Source: Apteryx mantelli (Eukaryota > Chordata > Aves > Apterygiformes > Apterygidae). Taken from it: a stretch of DNA of 64,000 nucleotides. Under the pieces are notes generated by a model. It did no database searches, was not told where the DNA came from, and saw only the letters and a list, made by a program, of their open reading frames with translations. The stretch is taken from NCBI RefSeq assembly GCF_036417845.1, contig NC_089979.1:5881424-5945423 (forward strand), given 5' to 3'. Position numbers and translations under genes: made by a program. Each line of letters starts with the position of its first letter. Within the stretch, counting starts at the first letter, position 1. Of this stretch, positions 1 to 12,099 are shown one piece after another.

Positions 1-438
1 TCTCTTTTCTTTCTTTTCTTTTTCTTTCTTTTTTCTTTTCTTTTATTTCTTTTTTCCCTTTTCTTTTTTCTCTTTCTCTCTTTCTTTTTCTCTCTTTTCT
101 TTCTCTTATCTCTCACTTTCTCTTTCTCTCCTCTCCTCTTCTCTTTTCTTTAATTTTCTTTATTTTTCTTTTACTTTCTCTCTTCTTTCTTTTCTGATCT
201 TTTTTCTCTTCATTTCCTTTCTTTTTTCTTTTTCTTTTTTCTTTTTCTTTCTTTTTTCTTTTCTCTTTCCTCTTTCCCTCTTTCTCTTTTCTTTTATCTC
301 TCTTTCTCTTTCTCTCTTTCTCTTTTTCTCTTTTTCTCTCTTGTTCTCTTCTCTTCCCCCCTCTCTCTCCCTCCCTCTCCCTCTCCTTCCTTCTCCCTCC
401 TTCTCCATCCCTCCCTCCCTCTCTTCCTTCCCTGTTTT
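1..438. repeat. Polypyrimidine (TTTCT/TCTC-like) simple-repeat tract
   Basis: The + strand is almost entirely T and C for about 438 bases, with only scattered A or G interruptions. Local units drift between TTTTC, TTTCT and CTCC. The tract starts before the window, so its full length is unknown. Open frames read through it on the minus strand encode only Lys/Arg/Glu-rich low-complexity peptides and are artefacts of composition. Homopurine-homopyrimidine tracts of this kind can adopt triplex (H-DNA) structure and are prone to length change and assembly error. It lies directly upstream of the CpG-rich block at 440-735. Confidence 0.95.
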
Positions 439-439
439 T

Positions 440-735
440 TCTCGGAGGGCGTGGGAGATGCAGAGTTCCCCCCTCTCCTCTCTGCCGCCAGCGTGCGTGT
501 GCGGGTGCGTGTGCACGGCGCGATAGGTGTGCGGGTGTACGTGTGTGCGGGTGTACGTGTGTGTGCGGGTGTGCGCGGGTGTGCGTGCGGGTGTGCGTGT
601 GCGTGCGCTGGTCCCTGCGCGCCCGTCGCCGCAGCGGGTCCTGCCGGCGCTGACACCTCGCCAAGCGCCTCTCGGCTCCGTGCCGCGCTGGAGCCGGCAA
701 CAGTTAGCAATTTTGGTGGTGCTGTTTTTGCACAG
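440..735 (+). promoter_or_regulatory. COL22A1: CpG-rich block, candidate promoter and non-coding first exon of COL22A1
   Basis: After the pyrimidine tract the sequence changes abruptly to GC- and CpG-rich DNA, including clusters such as GCGCGCCCGTCGCCGCAGCG near 618. It ends at a strong donor-type junction, CACAG|GTAAGA, with the GT at 736-737. This is the arrangement expected of a 5'UTR exon inside a CpG island. The nearest proven gene is COL22A1, whose start codon lies in a later exon at 27837 on the same strand, so a non-coding first exon must exist upstream; this is one of two good candidates, the other being the CpG patch near 12.1-12.5 kb. No TATA box was recognised. The link to COL22A1 across a 27 kb intron is inference and needs transcript evidence. 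Confidence 0.4.
490..611. repeat. Imperfect GTGTGCGGGTGTAC-type minisatellite, alternating purine-pyrimidine
   Basis: Units of roughly 12-18 bases built from GTGTGCGGGTGTAC and GTGTGCGGGTGTGC are repeated about five times, with variable GT spacers. The sequence is mostly alternating purine-pyrimidine (GT/GC), the pattern most favourable to Z-DNA, and carries several GGG runs. Short open frames on both strands here encode Cys/Val/Gly-rich or His/Thr/Arg-rich low-complexity peptides and are not genes. Confidence 0.85.
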
Positions 736-2182
736 GTAAGAGGACACTTTGGGTTTTGCAAGCCTGGCACCAGGGCACTCTGCCCCCAAACATAACCCTT
801 TTTCTCTCCCTTTCTTTCCATTTTTTGCTTGCACGCACAGGCAGCTTGAGTACAGAAGAATTTTTTTTTTTTTTTTTAAGTATGCAGACATGCAGAAACA
901 AGATCTGTCATGTAAAAAGGAAATCCAAAAAGGAACTGGGTTAAATTATACTTAACCCATTTTTTGGTTTTAAATTTAGTCAACAAAGTTTTTAGACGGT
1001 CTGCAGACTCTGCTAGGTGAGTCTGTCAGCTCAACTCCGGTCTGGTTCGAGCCCGACCCCGTGGACCAGCGGATGGGGAGAGCCGTGTGCTAAAGCAGAG
1101 ACTGAGGAAGGGGTAATGCCCTCCTTGAGGAAAGCCATCAGAAAAGGCTAAAGCTGACAGGAGCTTCACAGATGTCAAAATTGCCTTATAATTACTCTTT
1201 TGGGGGTTGATTCTCCTGGTGGTATTTGCCTTGGGGTTTTGGTGACCTAACACCTTCTTGTGTTGTGTTTTGTGGCACTTAGGTTTCTATCCGCAGGTGG
1301 GAATACCCCGGCAAGTTAACAGGATAATGTTTTCTTCAGCTCTCATTTATTATGAATGTGCTCTGTATCGCTTTCTTGCTAAGCTAAGCAGCCCCTAAGC
1401 TGCCCAGTTCATCAGTTCTCTTTCACTTTTATATCTTTACATAGCTAATGCTCTTAAAAAGTGTGCTGTTTTACAGCTGACACTTCGCAGTCATTGGTAT
1501 GCACACAGTGCTGCGTGTGTGCGTGTATTTTGATTAAGACCTTAAAATAACACAGCCCATCTGCTCAGCGTGGACACTAACAGAGTGCTGCTGAGGAAGA
1601 TGCACCTGCAAAATCTGTGCACGTAACTGTATGCTTAATTTCCATCCAAGATTACTCTAGATGCACGCATGACTCTTATTTTTTTCTATTATAAATGCCT
1701 GTTCAGACATCTGGCTCAGGGGACTTTAAGGATAAATACTATTTGATAAAGTAGTAGGGACAGTTTCTCAAATAGGTTAGGCAAGCAATTGCAAGGCTGA
1801 GTCCACCTCAGAAGCTCCATGACTTTTTTTTTTTTTTTTAAGAGCAGGAGTTTTTGACAGTAGTTTTTACTGAAATTTCAATTCTTCTCCCAACCGGCAT
1901 GCGTATTTTCCAGTATGATGCTGCAATTTTGAATATACAGATAATACAGTTCAGATGTGCTTTGTCCATTATTAGGAAGGTGCTTGGAAGTACCTGAATA
2001 AGACATTTCAAGTGTGTGAAAATATATGTAATGAATTTACATCAGTGAAGTGTTTACAGAGTATTATTACCAAAGGAAGCTGTGAGTAAGGATTGCAGAT
2101 TTGCTGTGTTTCTTAAAAAGTTGCGTTGTGTTGCTGTGGCTCATAACAAGGGTCAACGTGGTAGTTTGGAACTGTTTTTGGT

Positions 2183-2222
2183 GGAAACAGAGGCTCAGGG
2201 ATGTTAAGAGTCACATTCTGAA
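2183..2222 (+). mobile_element. MIR-like SINE fragment
   Basis: The segment GAAACAGAGGCTCAGGGATG followed by TTAAGAGTCACATT resembles the conserved MIR portion that reads approximately GAAACTGAGGCACAGAGAGG then TTAAGTGACTTG. Only about 40 bases can be aligned by eye. MIRs are ancient tRNA-derived SINEs shared across amniotes, and fragments this short are common relics. Confidence 0.4.
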
Positions 2223-3725
2223 CGCAGTGACGGATGGTCTACCAACAGTGCCGTAGAACGTCATCTGGTTTTGGGTAGGATTGCTCAAAGTACCTTGCAG
2301 AAGAACGCGCCTCAATACTTTGCAAAGTTTCAGTGGAAACCAGGTTTTCTGCCTTCCAGAGCAGTAAATGGCGCTGCTCTGTCCCGTGATCAGTTTGGGG
2401 CCAAATCTTGTCTTGGCTTCGAGGGAAATTTCGATTTGTCATGCTGCAACATTTTCACCTAAAACCTGCTTTGTTTAATCACTGCTGGGTGATGGCAATT
2501 CCTCCCTTTAAGAAAAAAAAAATCATTCTTAAACTCTTCCCCTTTCTCATAGTGAGGAACAAAACCTTGAAGAAAAAACCCATGTTAGAACAATGTCTTG
2601 TCTGTACCACCATACTTGAACAGTACAGGTGATACTGAGCTATGTCAGCTGTTCTGGGCAATGTCAAATTTTCCAATTCTTTTTTTTCTTAGATAAACTG
2701 TAATTATGCATTTTCCCCCACTACACTGAAATATGCCATGCAAGCCTTTCCAACTCTGTTTTCCCTAATGAAGAAGATGTGGCAGTGCATTTTTGCCTTT
2801 ACAATTAGCTCTTTAGATAGTAGCTATTCCTGCAGATCTTTCTTTGGCTAAACGGATCTGAAGACAGTGATGTTGGGTCCTTACTGAATACTGCTCACTT
2901 TGTATGAAGGCACTGCCAACTATTATGAAGATGTTTTAGAGCATAAGAGCTCACGTTGTGGAAACTAGGGATGGGGAATGGATCCAACATCTCCAGAAAG
3001 CACTAAATCGTAGATGAGGAACTGGGTACATGTTTTAAAATTTTAGTAGCAAATGTGGGTAGAACAGGAAAAGAGCATGAAAATGAACACATTGGAAACA
3101 GTCTGGTTACGCTTGAAAACAAGTTCTTTCTCTGTATTAATTTGCTCTATCTTCTACTTCATTTTACTTGGTGTTTTCTTAATGGCTTGTTCCAGTTGCT
3201 GCTGAAGGTTTTGTGATCTCCTTCGATGGAAGTGGCATCAGGCTTCTGAAGTTGGCATAAGCAAACCCAGTCTGAGACGACTGTGTCCCAGCTCAGTTAG
3301 TGGAGCCAAGCTGCGGCTTGTATTTTGCAGTGAGAGAAGCTTCTGCAAAGTTCTCTGTTTGTGCTTTTGGAAGATTTACACCTCTTAAGCCTTGCTTGAA
3401 GTTGTCTGCTCAAGCTGTGCTCAGACTTACACTCTACACTTGGCAAGACAGTAAGGCTTCTGAAGTACTAAATCATAAGATTCAGGCTATTTTATAATTC
3501 TCAGTTCTAAAACTGAAAAACTCTGCCCAGGTTTTGGGGTGTTTTGCTGGGGAGAGGAGGAGTTGGTCCTAACAGTCTCAGTTTAAAAATTACATCAAGA
3601 GGCAGTAAATTGAAGGCGAAATTAAGGATTTTTGCCTTAACGTTAGAGCCAAAAACCCCAGTGGACTACAGTCAGAGGCTATGGACAACGAGCGTTGCTC
3701 TGGCACTGCTGCTGGCTGCTGCACA

Positions 3726-3788
3726 GCCTTTAGCCAGTCACTTGAGCTTTATACGGCGTCAGTTCTTCTGGCTGTGAATGAGGGATAA
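3726..3788 (-). mobile_element. MIR-like SINE fragment (reverse orientation)
   Basis: AGCCAGTCACTTGAGCTTTA, later CAGTTCTTCTGGCTGTGAAT and then GAGGGATA, follow the order of the reverse-complemented MIR core (GGGCAAGTCACTTAACCTCT, then CAGTTTCCTCATCTGTAAAA, then TGGGGATA). The match is diverged but keeps the order of motifs. It may be the left half of the element that resumes at 4371. Confidence 0.4.
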
Positions 3789-4370
3789 CCGAGTAAACCC
3801 ACATTAGAAGCAAGTCTTAGGTCAACCGTACTCTGAAATGCTAAAAAAAGAAAGGTTTATTAATACAAAGCATTCTTAGTTCTTACTGAGTTATATGTTC
3901 TGTAAGGATTGGCAACATTTTCAGAAGTAAGATTCCAAGTAGATTAGTTGGATCCAATTTTTGGGAGGTATGGAATGACTTTCTGTTGTGGATCCTGGAG
4001 CATATCACCAGCTGAGAAAGTGTGGCAAATGGCTCTGGCAGACGTGTTTTATGGGGAGGAATGAGGCCCTGGGGATGAGATTTACACGGGCATGGCTCTG
4101 AAGCCACAAAGAGTAAGGAATCTCCAGAACGGGGCAGGCAGGCTACCTTTTTTCTCCAAGACAAGCACAAGAAGCCACCTTACTGAGTTTCCAGCCCACT
4201 TCCATGACTGTTACAGTGTGTCTCTACTCCATTTATTGAGGAATATGGATAACATTGTCTTCTCTTTGGAGATGGTAATAAAATACTGAGAACCCTAAAC
4301 CCCGTTTTTCCATCTCAGGACTTTTTCCCTTCTTATCTCCCTTGTCCTTGCTGGTGTGAGGGTGGAACAG

Positions 4371-4480
4371 GGGTGATAATATTTCTTTCTCAGCATCACA
4401 AAAAAAGAAAAGACGTATGAAGATTAAATAGCTGATGCTTCACCTAGCAAGGAAAAGGTATGCATTCATTATTATTGCCT
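4371..4480 (-). mobile_element. MIR-like SINE fragment (reverse orientation, second part)
   Basis: The string begins GGTGATAATATTTCTTTCTC, continues through GAAGATTAAATAGCTGATGC and CACCTAGCAAGG, and ends in CATTCATTATTATTG. This parallels the reverse-complemented MIR middle and 5' portion (GATAATAATACCTACCTCAT, GAGGATTAAATGAGATAATG, GCTTAGCACAGTGCC, TATTATTATT). It begins where the MIR relic at 3726-3788 stops in consensus terms, so both may be halves of one copy split by about 580 bases. Confidence 0.45.
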
Positions 4481-7144
4481 TTAGAAAGCTGTTTAAGAAC
4501 TGGCAGTAGGTGGGTAGATGGTGGGTACATGGCTAGCTAGGGACTTGCGCTGTAGACCAGAGTTTTAATCTGGAGTGGGGAAAAGAAGAAACAACCCACC
4601 TCTGTAATAAACGTTACTGGTACAGTACGTATACAACAGATAAGTTACTTCCTAGTGATTTGAGGGAAATTAATTTAACTAAGTGTTGCATGTAGTGAGA
4701 TAGCTTTTGTTTCCTTGTGCTGCTAGGAACAGCTTAAAAGCAGACTTTATTCGCTTAGCAGATTGAAGGGGGAATGAGTTGCCATTCATTTAATTTACTA
4801 TATTGAGCTTTTCATGGCAGATGCCTGGTATCTTTGTATACAAGCAACCAACAGGAGCCTGGGATTTCTGGACATATTTTGGCTTTAAAAGGCTTATTGC
4901 TGTTAAACAGTATGAATAGTCTTTAAAAACTTTATATTTTCTCCCTTGCAGGGAGAAAAATTAGCAATGCACAGAGGGCAGACTGGCCTCAAGCCCTGCC
5001 TGGTACCTGCTTGAAAATCCTTGTGCTATAGGAATAGGAATGCAACCCATCTGGAGAGCCCCATGAAAAGATACCCCACCTCCCTCCTCCAAGGTGGGTA
5101 TAGGTGTAGAGCTGGCCAAAAAAGTGCAAAACTCGGAGTAGTTTTGGTTACAAGTCACAAAGCTTCTTCAAGCTATGCTAGCCTTGAAAATGCATTAGGA
5201 ATGAATGAGATTTACTTATGGGTCACATTTTGTGAGTGCCGTCAGTCCTGATTATGCATGCTGTTGCTTAGATTTCCTTTGCTTAGGGAGAACTGATACC
5301 GCAGAACTTATTTGCTATGCAGTAGACATAAGCTATTCTTTCCCAGCTTATCAGAACCTATTTACTTTGCATTGATTCAGTTCCTTAGAAAATAATCTTT
5401 GATTCTTTGCAGAATAGAAGGATCCCTTGAGTTTGGTCTAAGCAACTGAATTTGATTATTGTTACACACTGAATATTGATTTTTAAGTGATTTTAATGGG
5501 AGGTGTCAAAACTACCATATTTTAGGTCATATTAGAAAGGAAGTTTAAACTATTGACAGTTTAAATATTTTTGGACCCATGCTCTTTGATCTAAGCTTAG
5601 CCAACACTTGATTGTTGTTTGACTGCTTATTACTCAAGTGCAATTTTTGCGGTTGCTGTTTGCTTAACCATGTTGAATTATATGTCTATTGGCAGAGTCC
5701 AGGTATTTCTTTCCAGAGCATACAGGTTTATATTGATTGTGATAAAAAGAAGGCATTTTGCTTATCAATTACAATTACTCTCCCTGAGCTGCAAAATTTA
5801 GACTGAGAGGACCAGGGGAATTTCTGTTGGCCTGAGATTTAGAACAAAACTACTTACCCTTTGTACTACAGAACTTCTATAATTGCAATTTTATCAGTAG
5901 ATAAAGGCTAGAAATAATCTGCATGAACTGTCTTGATTATCACTGCAGTTCTTAGAAATAAAACAGCATCTGGCAGCTATTGCCAAGCAGTTTGTGCAGT
6001 GGGGATCCCTGGAACCCTTTATCCATTTCAGAGGTAGGACACAGCTTCTGCTCTTCAGCGAGTGAAATACCCTAAGGAAACTATAAGGTAGGAAAGCGAG
6101 GAATGCATGGTTTGCAGTCCATTGTAATACTTGATAAGAGAAGGGTACTCAGTGCTGGCCTTTGCAAAATATGCCAGAAAATATTCAACAAGCTCCATTG
6201 GCTCGATCTAGACAGGGTCATCAGTGGCACAGTGGTTGTAACTCCTGACTGGAGAATTGATTCAGCCCTTGCTAAGAGAGAACAGGGCACGACCCTTCGG
6301 GAGCATCTGAAGTTCAGGTCTCGTGCAAGCACTGACAAGGCTCAAATCAACCCAATTTATAAGACCTGCAGTGTCACAGCCTAGGATGCCCTCAGTCCGA
6401 ACATGGGACCTGATGATCTAGTTCTGCAATGGCTTCAGTAACTTCTTGTTCTTGCAGCAGAAAGAAAAGGCATTCCTTTTGTAAAGGAAAACATTTTAGA
6501 ATGATTAACAGAACTGCTCAACTGCTCTGGGAGGCCAGGGCAGTACTGAATTACTCTTTTCTAACAGATGGGTTGACAACCTTTGTTTGAGTCTGACATT
6601 TCATAACCCACCTCGTGCTTGAGCTGTTTCAAACCAATTTTCCCCCGATCCTGATTTGCTGTTTAATTATAGTTCCACCTGTAGTGTATTTCTAAGAGCT
6701 GTTTGTATGTTTTCTGGAAGCTTTTCTTAATTATACGGGTAAGTACTTTTATGATTGATTCCTGAAATTAAAACAGTCTACCACTGAGCTTATTTTAGCT
6801 TCTTTCTTTATCATCCCTTGGGTTTATTACAGAATGCAGTGTCTGTTCTTTTTTTCACTCGAGTTATTTGTGCATTTCAGAGTACTTTCTTCTTCTTCTC
6901 CTTTTTAATTCACTGTTCTGTCTCTCTTATTGCCTTTTTCATCTTTTTCCCTCTTCAGTAGATTCCTCTACAGACATATTTTCTTCCCTTAACATCCTTT
7001 TTACTTCCCTTAACAGCTGTTTCCAGACTACAGGCCGTGACCCCAAGAAGGCTATGGCAGTTATGAGTGGGTTATAAAATTAAGTTGCTAATTTTGGATG
7101 TGGCGATACAGGGAAGTCTTAGAAATGCTGCTCTCCAGGACACT

Positions 7145-7237
7145 ATCCCATTGTGCTAGGAGCTGTATACTCACATAAAAAGGGATCACCTTTCCCCCCA
7201 GAGTTTCTGATTTAAGACTGTGGACAACAGGTGACAA
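7145..7237 (-). mobile_element. Ancient LINE/SINE tail fragment (L2/L3/MIR-like)
   Basis: CCATTGTGCTAGGAGCTGTA, then CTCACATAAAAAGGGATCAC, then ACTGTGGACAACAGGTGACA resemble the widely dispersed amniote repeat tail that reads approximately CCATTGTGCTAGGCGCTGTA, CAAACACATAACAAAAAGAC and GAGACAACAGGTGG. The family name is uncertain from sequence alone. These tails are common in sauropsid genomes. Confidence 0.45.
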
Positions 7238-9100
7238 AACAAACAGATAAAGCATAAAGTAACCTTGTGCCAGAGTTCCACTGATATGATGAACAACTTA
7301 AAAATATTTACTCTTACCTCAACTTCTCATTTCCATGTCTATGTTTTGCTCTCAGCCTGTCTCCCAGAGAGTATTTCTTAAGGTAACAACCCATAAGGCA
7401 GTTCCTCAACCAGCCAAGGAAGCCACAGAGAGGAGCTCACAGATACACTGAGTTTTGGGGAGACTGTCCCCTCTAGCTGGAGCAATTGCTGACAGCTTTG
7501 TAGGTCTGGAGGATTCATGACAACTACACCAGAAATAAGCAGGAGCAATTCTGAATTACCCAGTATCACTTCTTTTTCATAGCTGTATGCCTTCCTCCTT
7601 CTCCTCATTAATAACTTGAGGATTCATCATGCCCTGGGCTAAGTCCTCTTAAATAATCACTGCTGCTTGTAGCATGGATGCCCATAGCCCCAGGGCTGTG
7701 ACTGTGCCACCAGGCATGGGGTTGTGTGGAGTATAGCCTTTCCTGGCCCTGTCTTGAGCAGAAAGGACCAGTAGTACCAGTAGGTCTGGGGATGGTCCCT
7801 TTCATCCCAAAATGTCATCGTGGGTCACCTCACCTAATTCTAGATGTCTGTGATGCAGGTTTCTCCAGCTTAGCCAGACACCCCTGGCTCCCTTTAGAGT
7901 CAGTGACGAAAAATAGGAAGTTTTACAGCATGATTCATCTGACCTGCATTAAATGAATTGCTCCCTAGAAGTGTCTGTTCCTCTCTATAGATTATAAAGA
8001 CACAGTAGGTGGTTTACTCAGATATAGACATCTCCTGTAAATCTCTGGTATTTGGTCAGGTGAATCCCTGTCATATTAATAAAGCCTTAGCATATCATTC
8101 AGCAGCATTGCTAGCAGGACTCCATTCCCTATAGGCAAACTGTGGCGAACGGTGGCTGTTGACCAACGTGCAGCAGCATCTTTATATCAACAAATTAGCA
8201 CTGAAGAAAAAAAAATCTATTGATTAAAACTATAAGAGCAGTTTAGGTTAAGAAGAGGGCCTGGGAATGTCTGGAATAGCTGTAGCAGGGTGAGGTGACA
8301 ATTTTATCCCAGGTCGCAGATTTAGGACCTTATATGAGATATGCAGGTGTGACAGTGATGTCATGTACCTAGGTGCTCAGTCCTGTGCAGTCGGGATAGG
8401 AAGTATTAGGCTGTTGGGCTGCATGTTATCTTAAAAAACCCTCTTTTGTGTCTCTTCCAGAACCCATGAAGGAGGAGTGATTACATTGGCTTTGGTGAAT
8501 TCTAGCCTGTGGGTTGATTTAGTCATTCCCCTCACCCTATTTAAGATAATATTGATATAAAGAGAGTGTTTCTCTTGGACTGAAAATGGCCAGCAAAATA
8601 GTTGCTGGAGCATGGTGACAGTTTTCTGTGAAACAGACACTTGATCTGAATGTTCTTTTCACTTATTCCTACTGTGAATGGGATAACGTTTATTAATTCT
8701 GATTTGTCATTAAGGCACTCCACAAAGCATGGGTTTTCCCTTTGTCAGTCCTAAACTGTTTGCAAAATGGCCTTTTTCTGTGAAATCTTTCAATTAATAA
8801 CAGTATTATAAACACTCTTAACCCATTCCTAGGTGTGGGGATCCATCCTGTTGTACATACAGCTTTTCTGCTTCATTACCAGCTCTTCTTTTTTTTTAGC
8901 AAACTCGTTTGCCTGATCGACTGGTAAGTGTTAATCCCCTCACTATTCTGTGACATGATGCTGTATTGGATAGCAGTGAAGCCGACAGGAGAGTTTTTTT
9001 CTCCTTAAATACCCTCCCTAAGAATGGGAAAGGTGAAGAGGCTATTAATCCTCTTTGAATCCTTTACGTCTGTATACTCACAGGATTTGTGAAATCCTGT

Positions 9101-9145
9101 CTATTAGGCTGTAAACTCTTCAGGAGCAGGGATCATGTCTGGTAA
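9101..9145 (+). mobile_element. L2-like retroposon 3'-end fragment
   Basis: ATTAGGCTGTAAACTCTTCA followed by GGAGCAGGGATCATGTCT closely follows the familiar L2/MIR-type string ATTAGACTGTAAGCTCTTTG followed by GGGCAGGGACTGTGTCT. It lies about 90 bases before a second old-repeat match at 9237-9330. Confidence 0.55.
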
Positions 9146-9236
9146 ACAGGACACCCTTTGCTCTTATCCCGGTAGAGATAATGTGAGAGTGGAGGTCTTG
9201 TCTTCTGGTGCAAGACCTGGACTGCTGAACTGACCT

Positions 9237-9330
9237 TAATTCCCAGCTTTGTCACAGACTTTCTCTGTAACCTTAGGCAAGAAAAATTGAATCAGTGCCC
9301 AAGTTTCCTATGTTGAAAAATGGGAGTTTC
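9237..9330 (-). mobile_element. MIR-like SINE fragment (reverse orientation)
   Basis: The run CTCTGTAACCTTAGGCAAG, then ATCAGTGCCCAAGTTTCCTA, then TGTTGAAAAATGGGAG matches the order and most bases of the reverse-complemented MIR core (CTGTGTGACCTTGGGCAAGT, then CTGTGCCTCAGTTTCCTCAT, then CTGTAAAATGGG). This is the clearest MIR-type relic in the window by eye. Confidence 0.65.
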
Positions 9331-12099
9331 ACAGAACAGGTGACAGGCCTGGTCATAACTCTTTTCTGATACCTCAGGAATTTGTTTCTAATTCAGTTCA
9401 TAATAGGGAATTGCTGGGAGATGTATCCTGATAGGAGATTTGAGACATGGCAGCATCTGGAAGATCAGATTAGGGAACATTTTATTTTAGGTCTATAAAA
9501 GGCTCACTCTGGAGAAAGAAACTTGAAGAATGGGATGTGGAAGGTGGAAGATGTGGAAGGTAGGCTGTGGAAAACTTGGGTAACTCTTTAGGGCAGAGCC
9601 TGACCTTGAATTGTCCAAAAACCTCCAAGGTCTGGTGCAAGGGGCTGTCACTTAAACACAGTTATGCTTCAGGACTGTGTTAGCCAGGAAGGGCCCGTGA
9701 ATGAGACTTAAGCAGGTGAAGGAAGGATTTGGGGGATGGATTTCTGTACAGGAGAAGCTGGAGTGATACTTGGAAAGGGGCCCAGGGGCTGTGTTGCCCC
9801 TAAAAGAGAGGACATGGCAATCTTCTGCAAGAAGTGTGCTTGTAACTCCTGAGAAAGCAGGACAGCTGGATGTGTGCTTGGACCCAAAGGAAAGATTTGG
9901 GAGCTAGAAGAGGACCAAAGCTTTCATGTGCCTTCTTCCAAGAGGGCAGGCCTTGTGGCTTTGGTCGCAAGTGATATTCCCCAAATCTGTGATGAATAAG
10001 GGCTGTTAGAGGGCCAAACGCAGAATAGTGATAAGCTGTATATCTTCCTTTTCAACCCATACGTAGTCCGTGACACCCTTATTTGTCCTACCATTTGTCT
10101 ACGTTATTTATTAACTGTCTAACTCCCCTGACTAACCTCTGAAAAACTCCCTCTCAATAACTTTCTGTGTCACTTGGGAGCTGTGACAGTGCCAAGAGCA
10201 GAGCCCAGCACTCCTGAGCAGCAGACCGTAGTGGCTATGGAGGCCTGATAGGTTTTATACTAGGTCTTACTACTGCCTACTCTCTTACTGGGGTTTAAAG
10301 AGAGTCAGTTCTCACATGTTTGTGCAAGACCTGCCATGAGGGAAAGGCTAAGTCCCACCTTACACTGCTAATCTAGGAAAACAGCCATCACTCCTATCTG
10401 TGCACTTTAACCACTGACTGCCCTTCTCCAGTGACAGGTAAGACCTTGTCTCAGTTGAGTTACCCGTTCTCTCTGATTTGTGAAAACAAGGTTTCTTTAG
10501 CCCTGTCTGAGTTCGGGCTCTTTCTTGCATCTTTGTGTTCAGGCTTCTGGAATTGTTTAAGGTGTGCTGCCTGCTGCCAGGAGCAGAGTCTTCTTTTTTT
10601 CGCATCTTACAACTGCTGATTATTGGGCTGTTTTTATCCTTTAAAAGCCGTTTCATGCACTTTGAAGGAGCCTTGTCCCTTGGTCCTAGGGATTGTGTCA
10701 TCTTGTTTTTTACTAGAGATGATCCTCTTTAGTTCATGGTTTATCACAAAAGACAAGCTTGTGTCCTTCTTGGAGAAGTCAAAATGAATCACAAAAGACT
10801 CTGCATGAATTTCAGCTCAAAATCACTTTGGTGTGTACCCCAACAAGTGAAAAGAATAGGAATTAAAGGCTAAAATTTGCAAAAGTGGCTGTCAGAAATT
10901 AGGTATCAGGGACAGATTTTCAAAAGATTGTGCTATTATTTTCTAGGATCAGTACTTGAGTACTTATTAGTCTTATTAACTAATAAAATTATTCTGATGC
11001 TTAAAGGAGAATAAACACTTAAATCTTCCTCTAGTGATTTCACTGAAGTACAAGTTGTGAAATGTATTTGAGAAATGGGGCCTCTCATTTGGTGACCATG
11101 TATAAAAAGAGTGGCATGCATTTCTGTTTCCGTGCCTGCATGTGTGGCATAGGATATGGGATTCCTGTTCAGTTGAAGAGAAAAATGTTGGTGACAAAAA
11201 TGAGTAGATTCTCAAGGTTGCAGAGGAAGTCTGGATGGGTGGGAACTCAGATTACTTTATAACTAATTCTGTATTTGAGACGCACAAATATATTTCTCCA
11301 AGGTCTTTCATTGTATCCCCTGTGTTCAGGGAAAGGGCTCTGACCTTGTTCACACTGATGCTTTCTTAGGCAGGAAAAATAGATTATTTGGGCTATGGTT
11401 TAAATGATGACTGAACAGAGTGAAAAATACAGATAGGAAAATTAATGCAATCCTGCCCCTAGGTTTAATGCTTTCTGAGAATAAATTCATGAAGTCTAGG
11501 AAGGGGTCTGTCACTAGCAATAGTTATCTGTGATTTAAGGTATCAATAGTGTGTTTAGTGTTATACAGAGTTAAGTGGAAAATGAATCCCAATTTATTGA
11601 GACTTATACTGTGGTTTCTTTACTTAGGGGCAGATTCTGTCATCTCAATAAAAAATTATGGAGTACTTTAATCTGCTAAGAGGTATGCTGAGATACCGGT
11701 GGGATTGTCTGAACATTGATCATTTTGCAAGCAGCATTACTAAATCAGCAGGGCTACTGAAGACTCTAGTAATTTCTTAATCCCACAATTTAGGGTGGAA
11801 AAAGCATGCTGTCCAAGTTGACTTCCAGTGATATGATGGGTTTTACCTCAGATTTCAGTAGGCATACGTGAAGTACTCAAAATACCTGATATTTTAAATG
11901 TTTCCAATAATTTTCAAAATCCAGCTGTTTAAAATTCAGACTTAAATCTTTTTTTTTATAATTGATTATGACCAATTACACAAAAATAATTGCGCTCGGA
12001 CTGCTGTCTGTAGGAAAAGCAGGTGAGCTGGAATATTGCTGGCAGTATCATTTCTAGCCTGTTGGATCCAGAAATGCTTCAAATCACAGGCTAAAAGCT

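Noticed and set aside
795..840. Strong polypyrimidine tract and CACAG acceptor-like site
   Set aside because: No exon with a usable donor follows; a T17 run begins 20 bases later.
113..891. Minus-strand open frames of up to 243 codons rich in Lys, Arg and Glu
   Set aside because: They are translations of the polypyrimidine tract and GT/GC minisatellite; composition is purely low-complexity and three frames are open at once.
1041..1060. GGTTCGAGCCC, a tRNA B-box-like sequence
   Set aside because: No supporting cloverleaf upstream, so not called as a tRNA.
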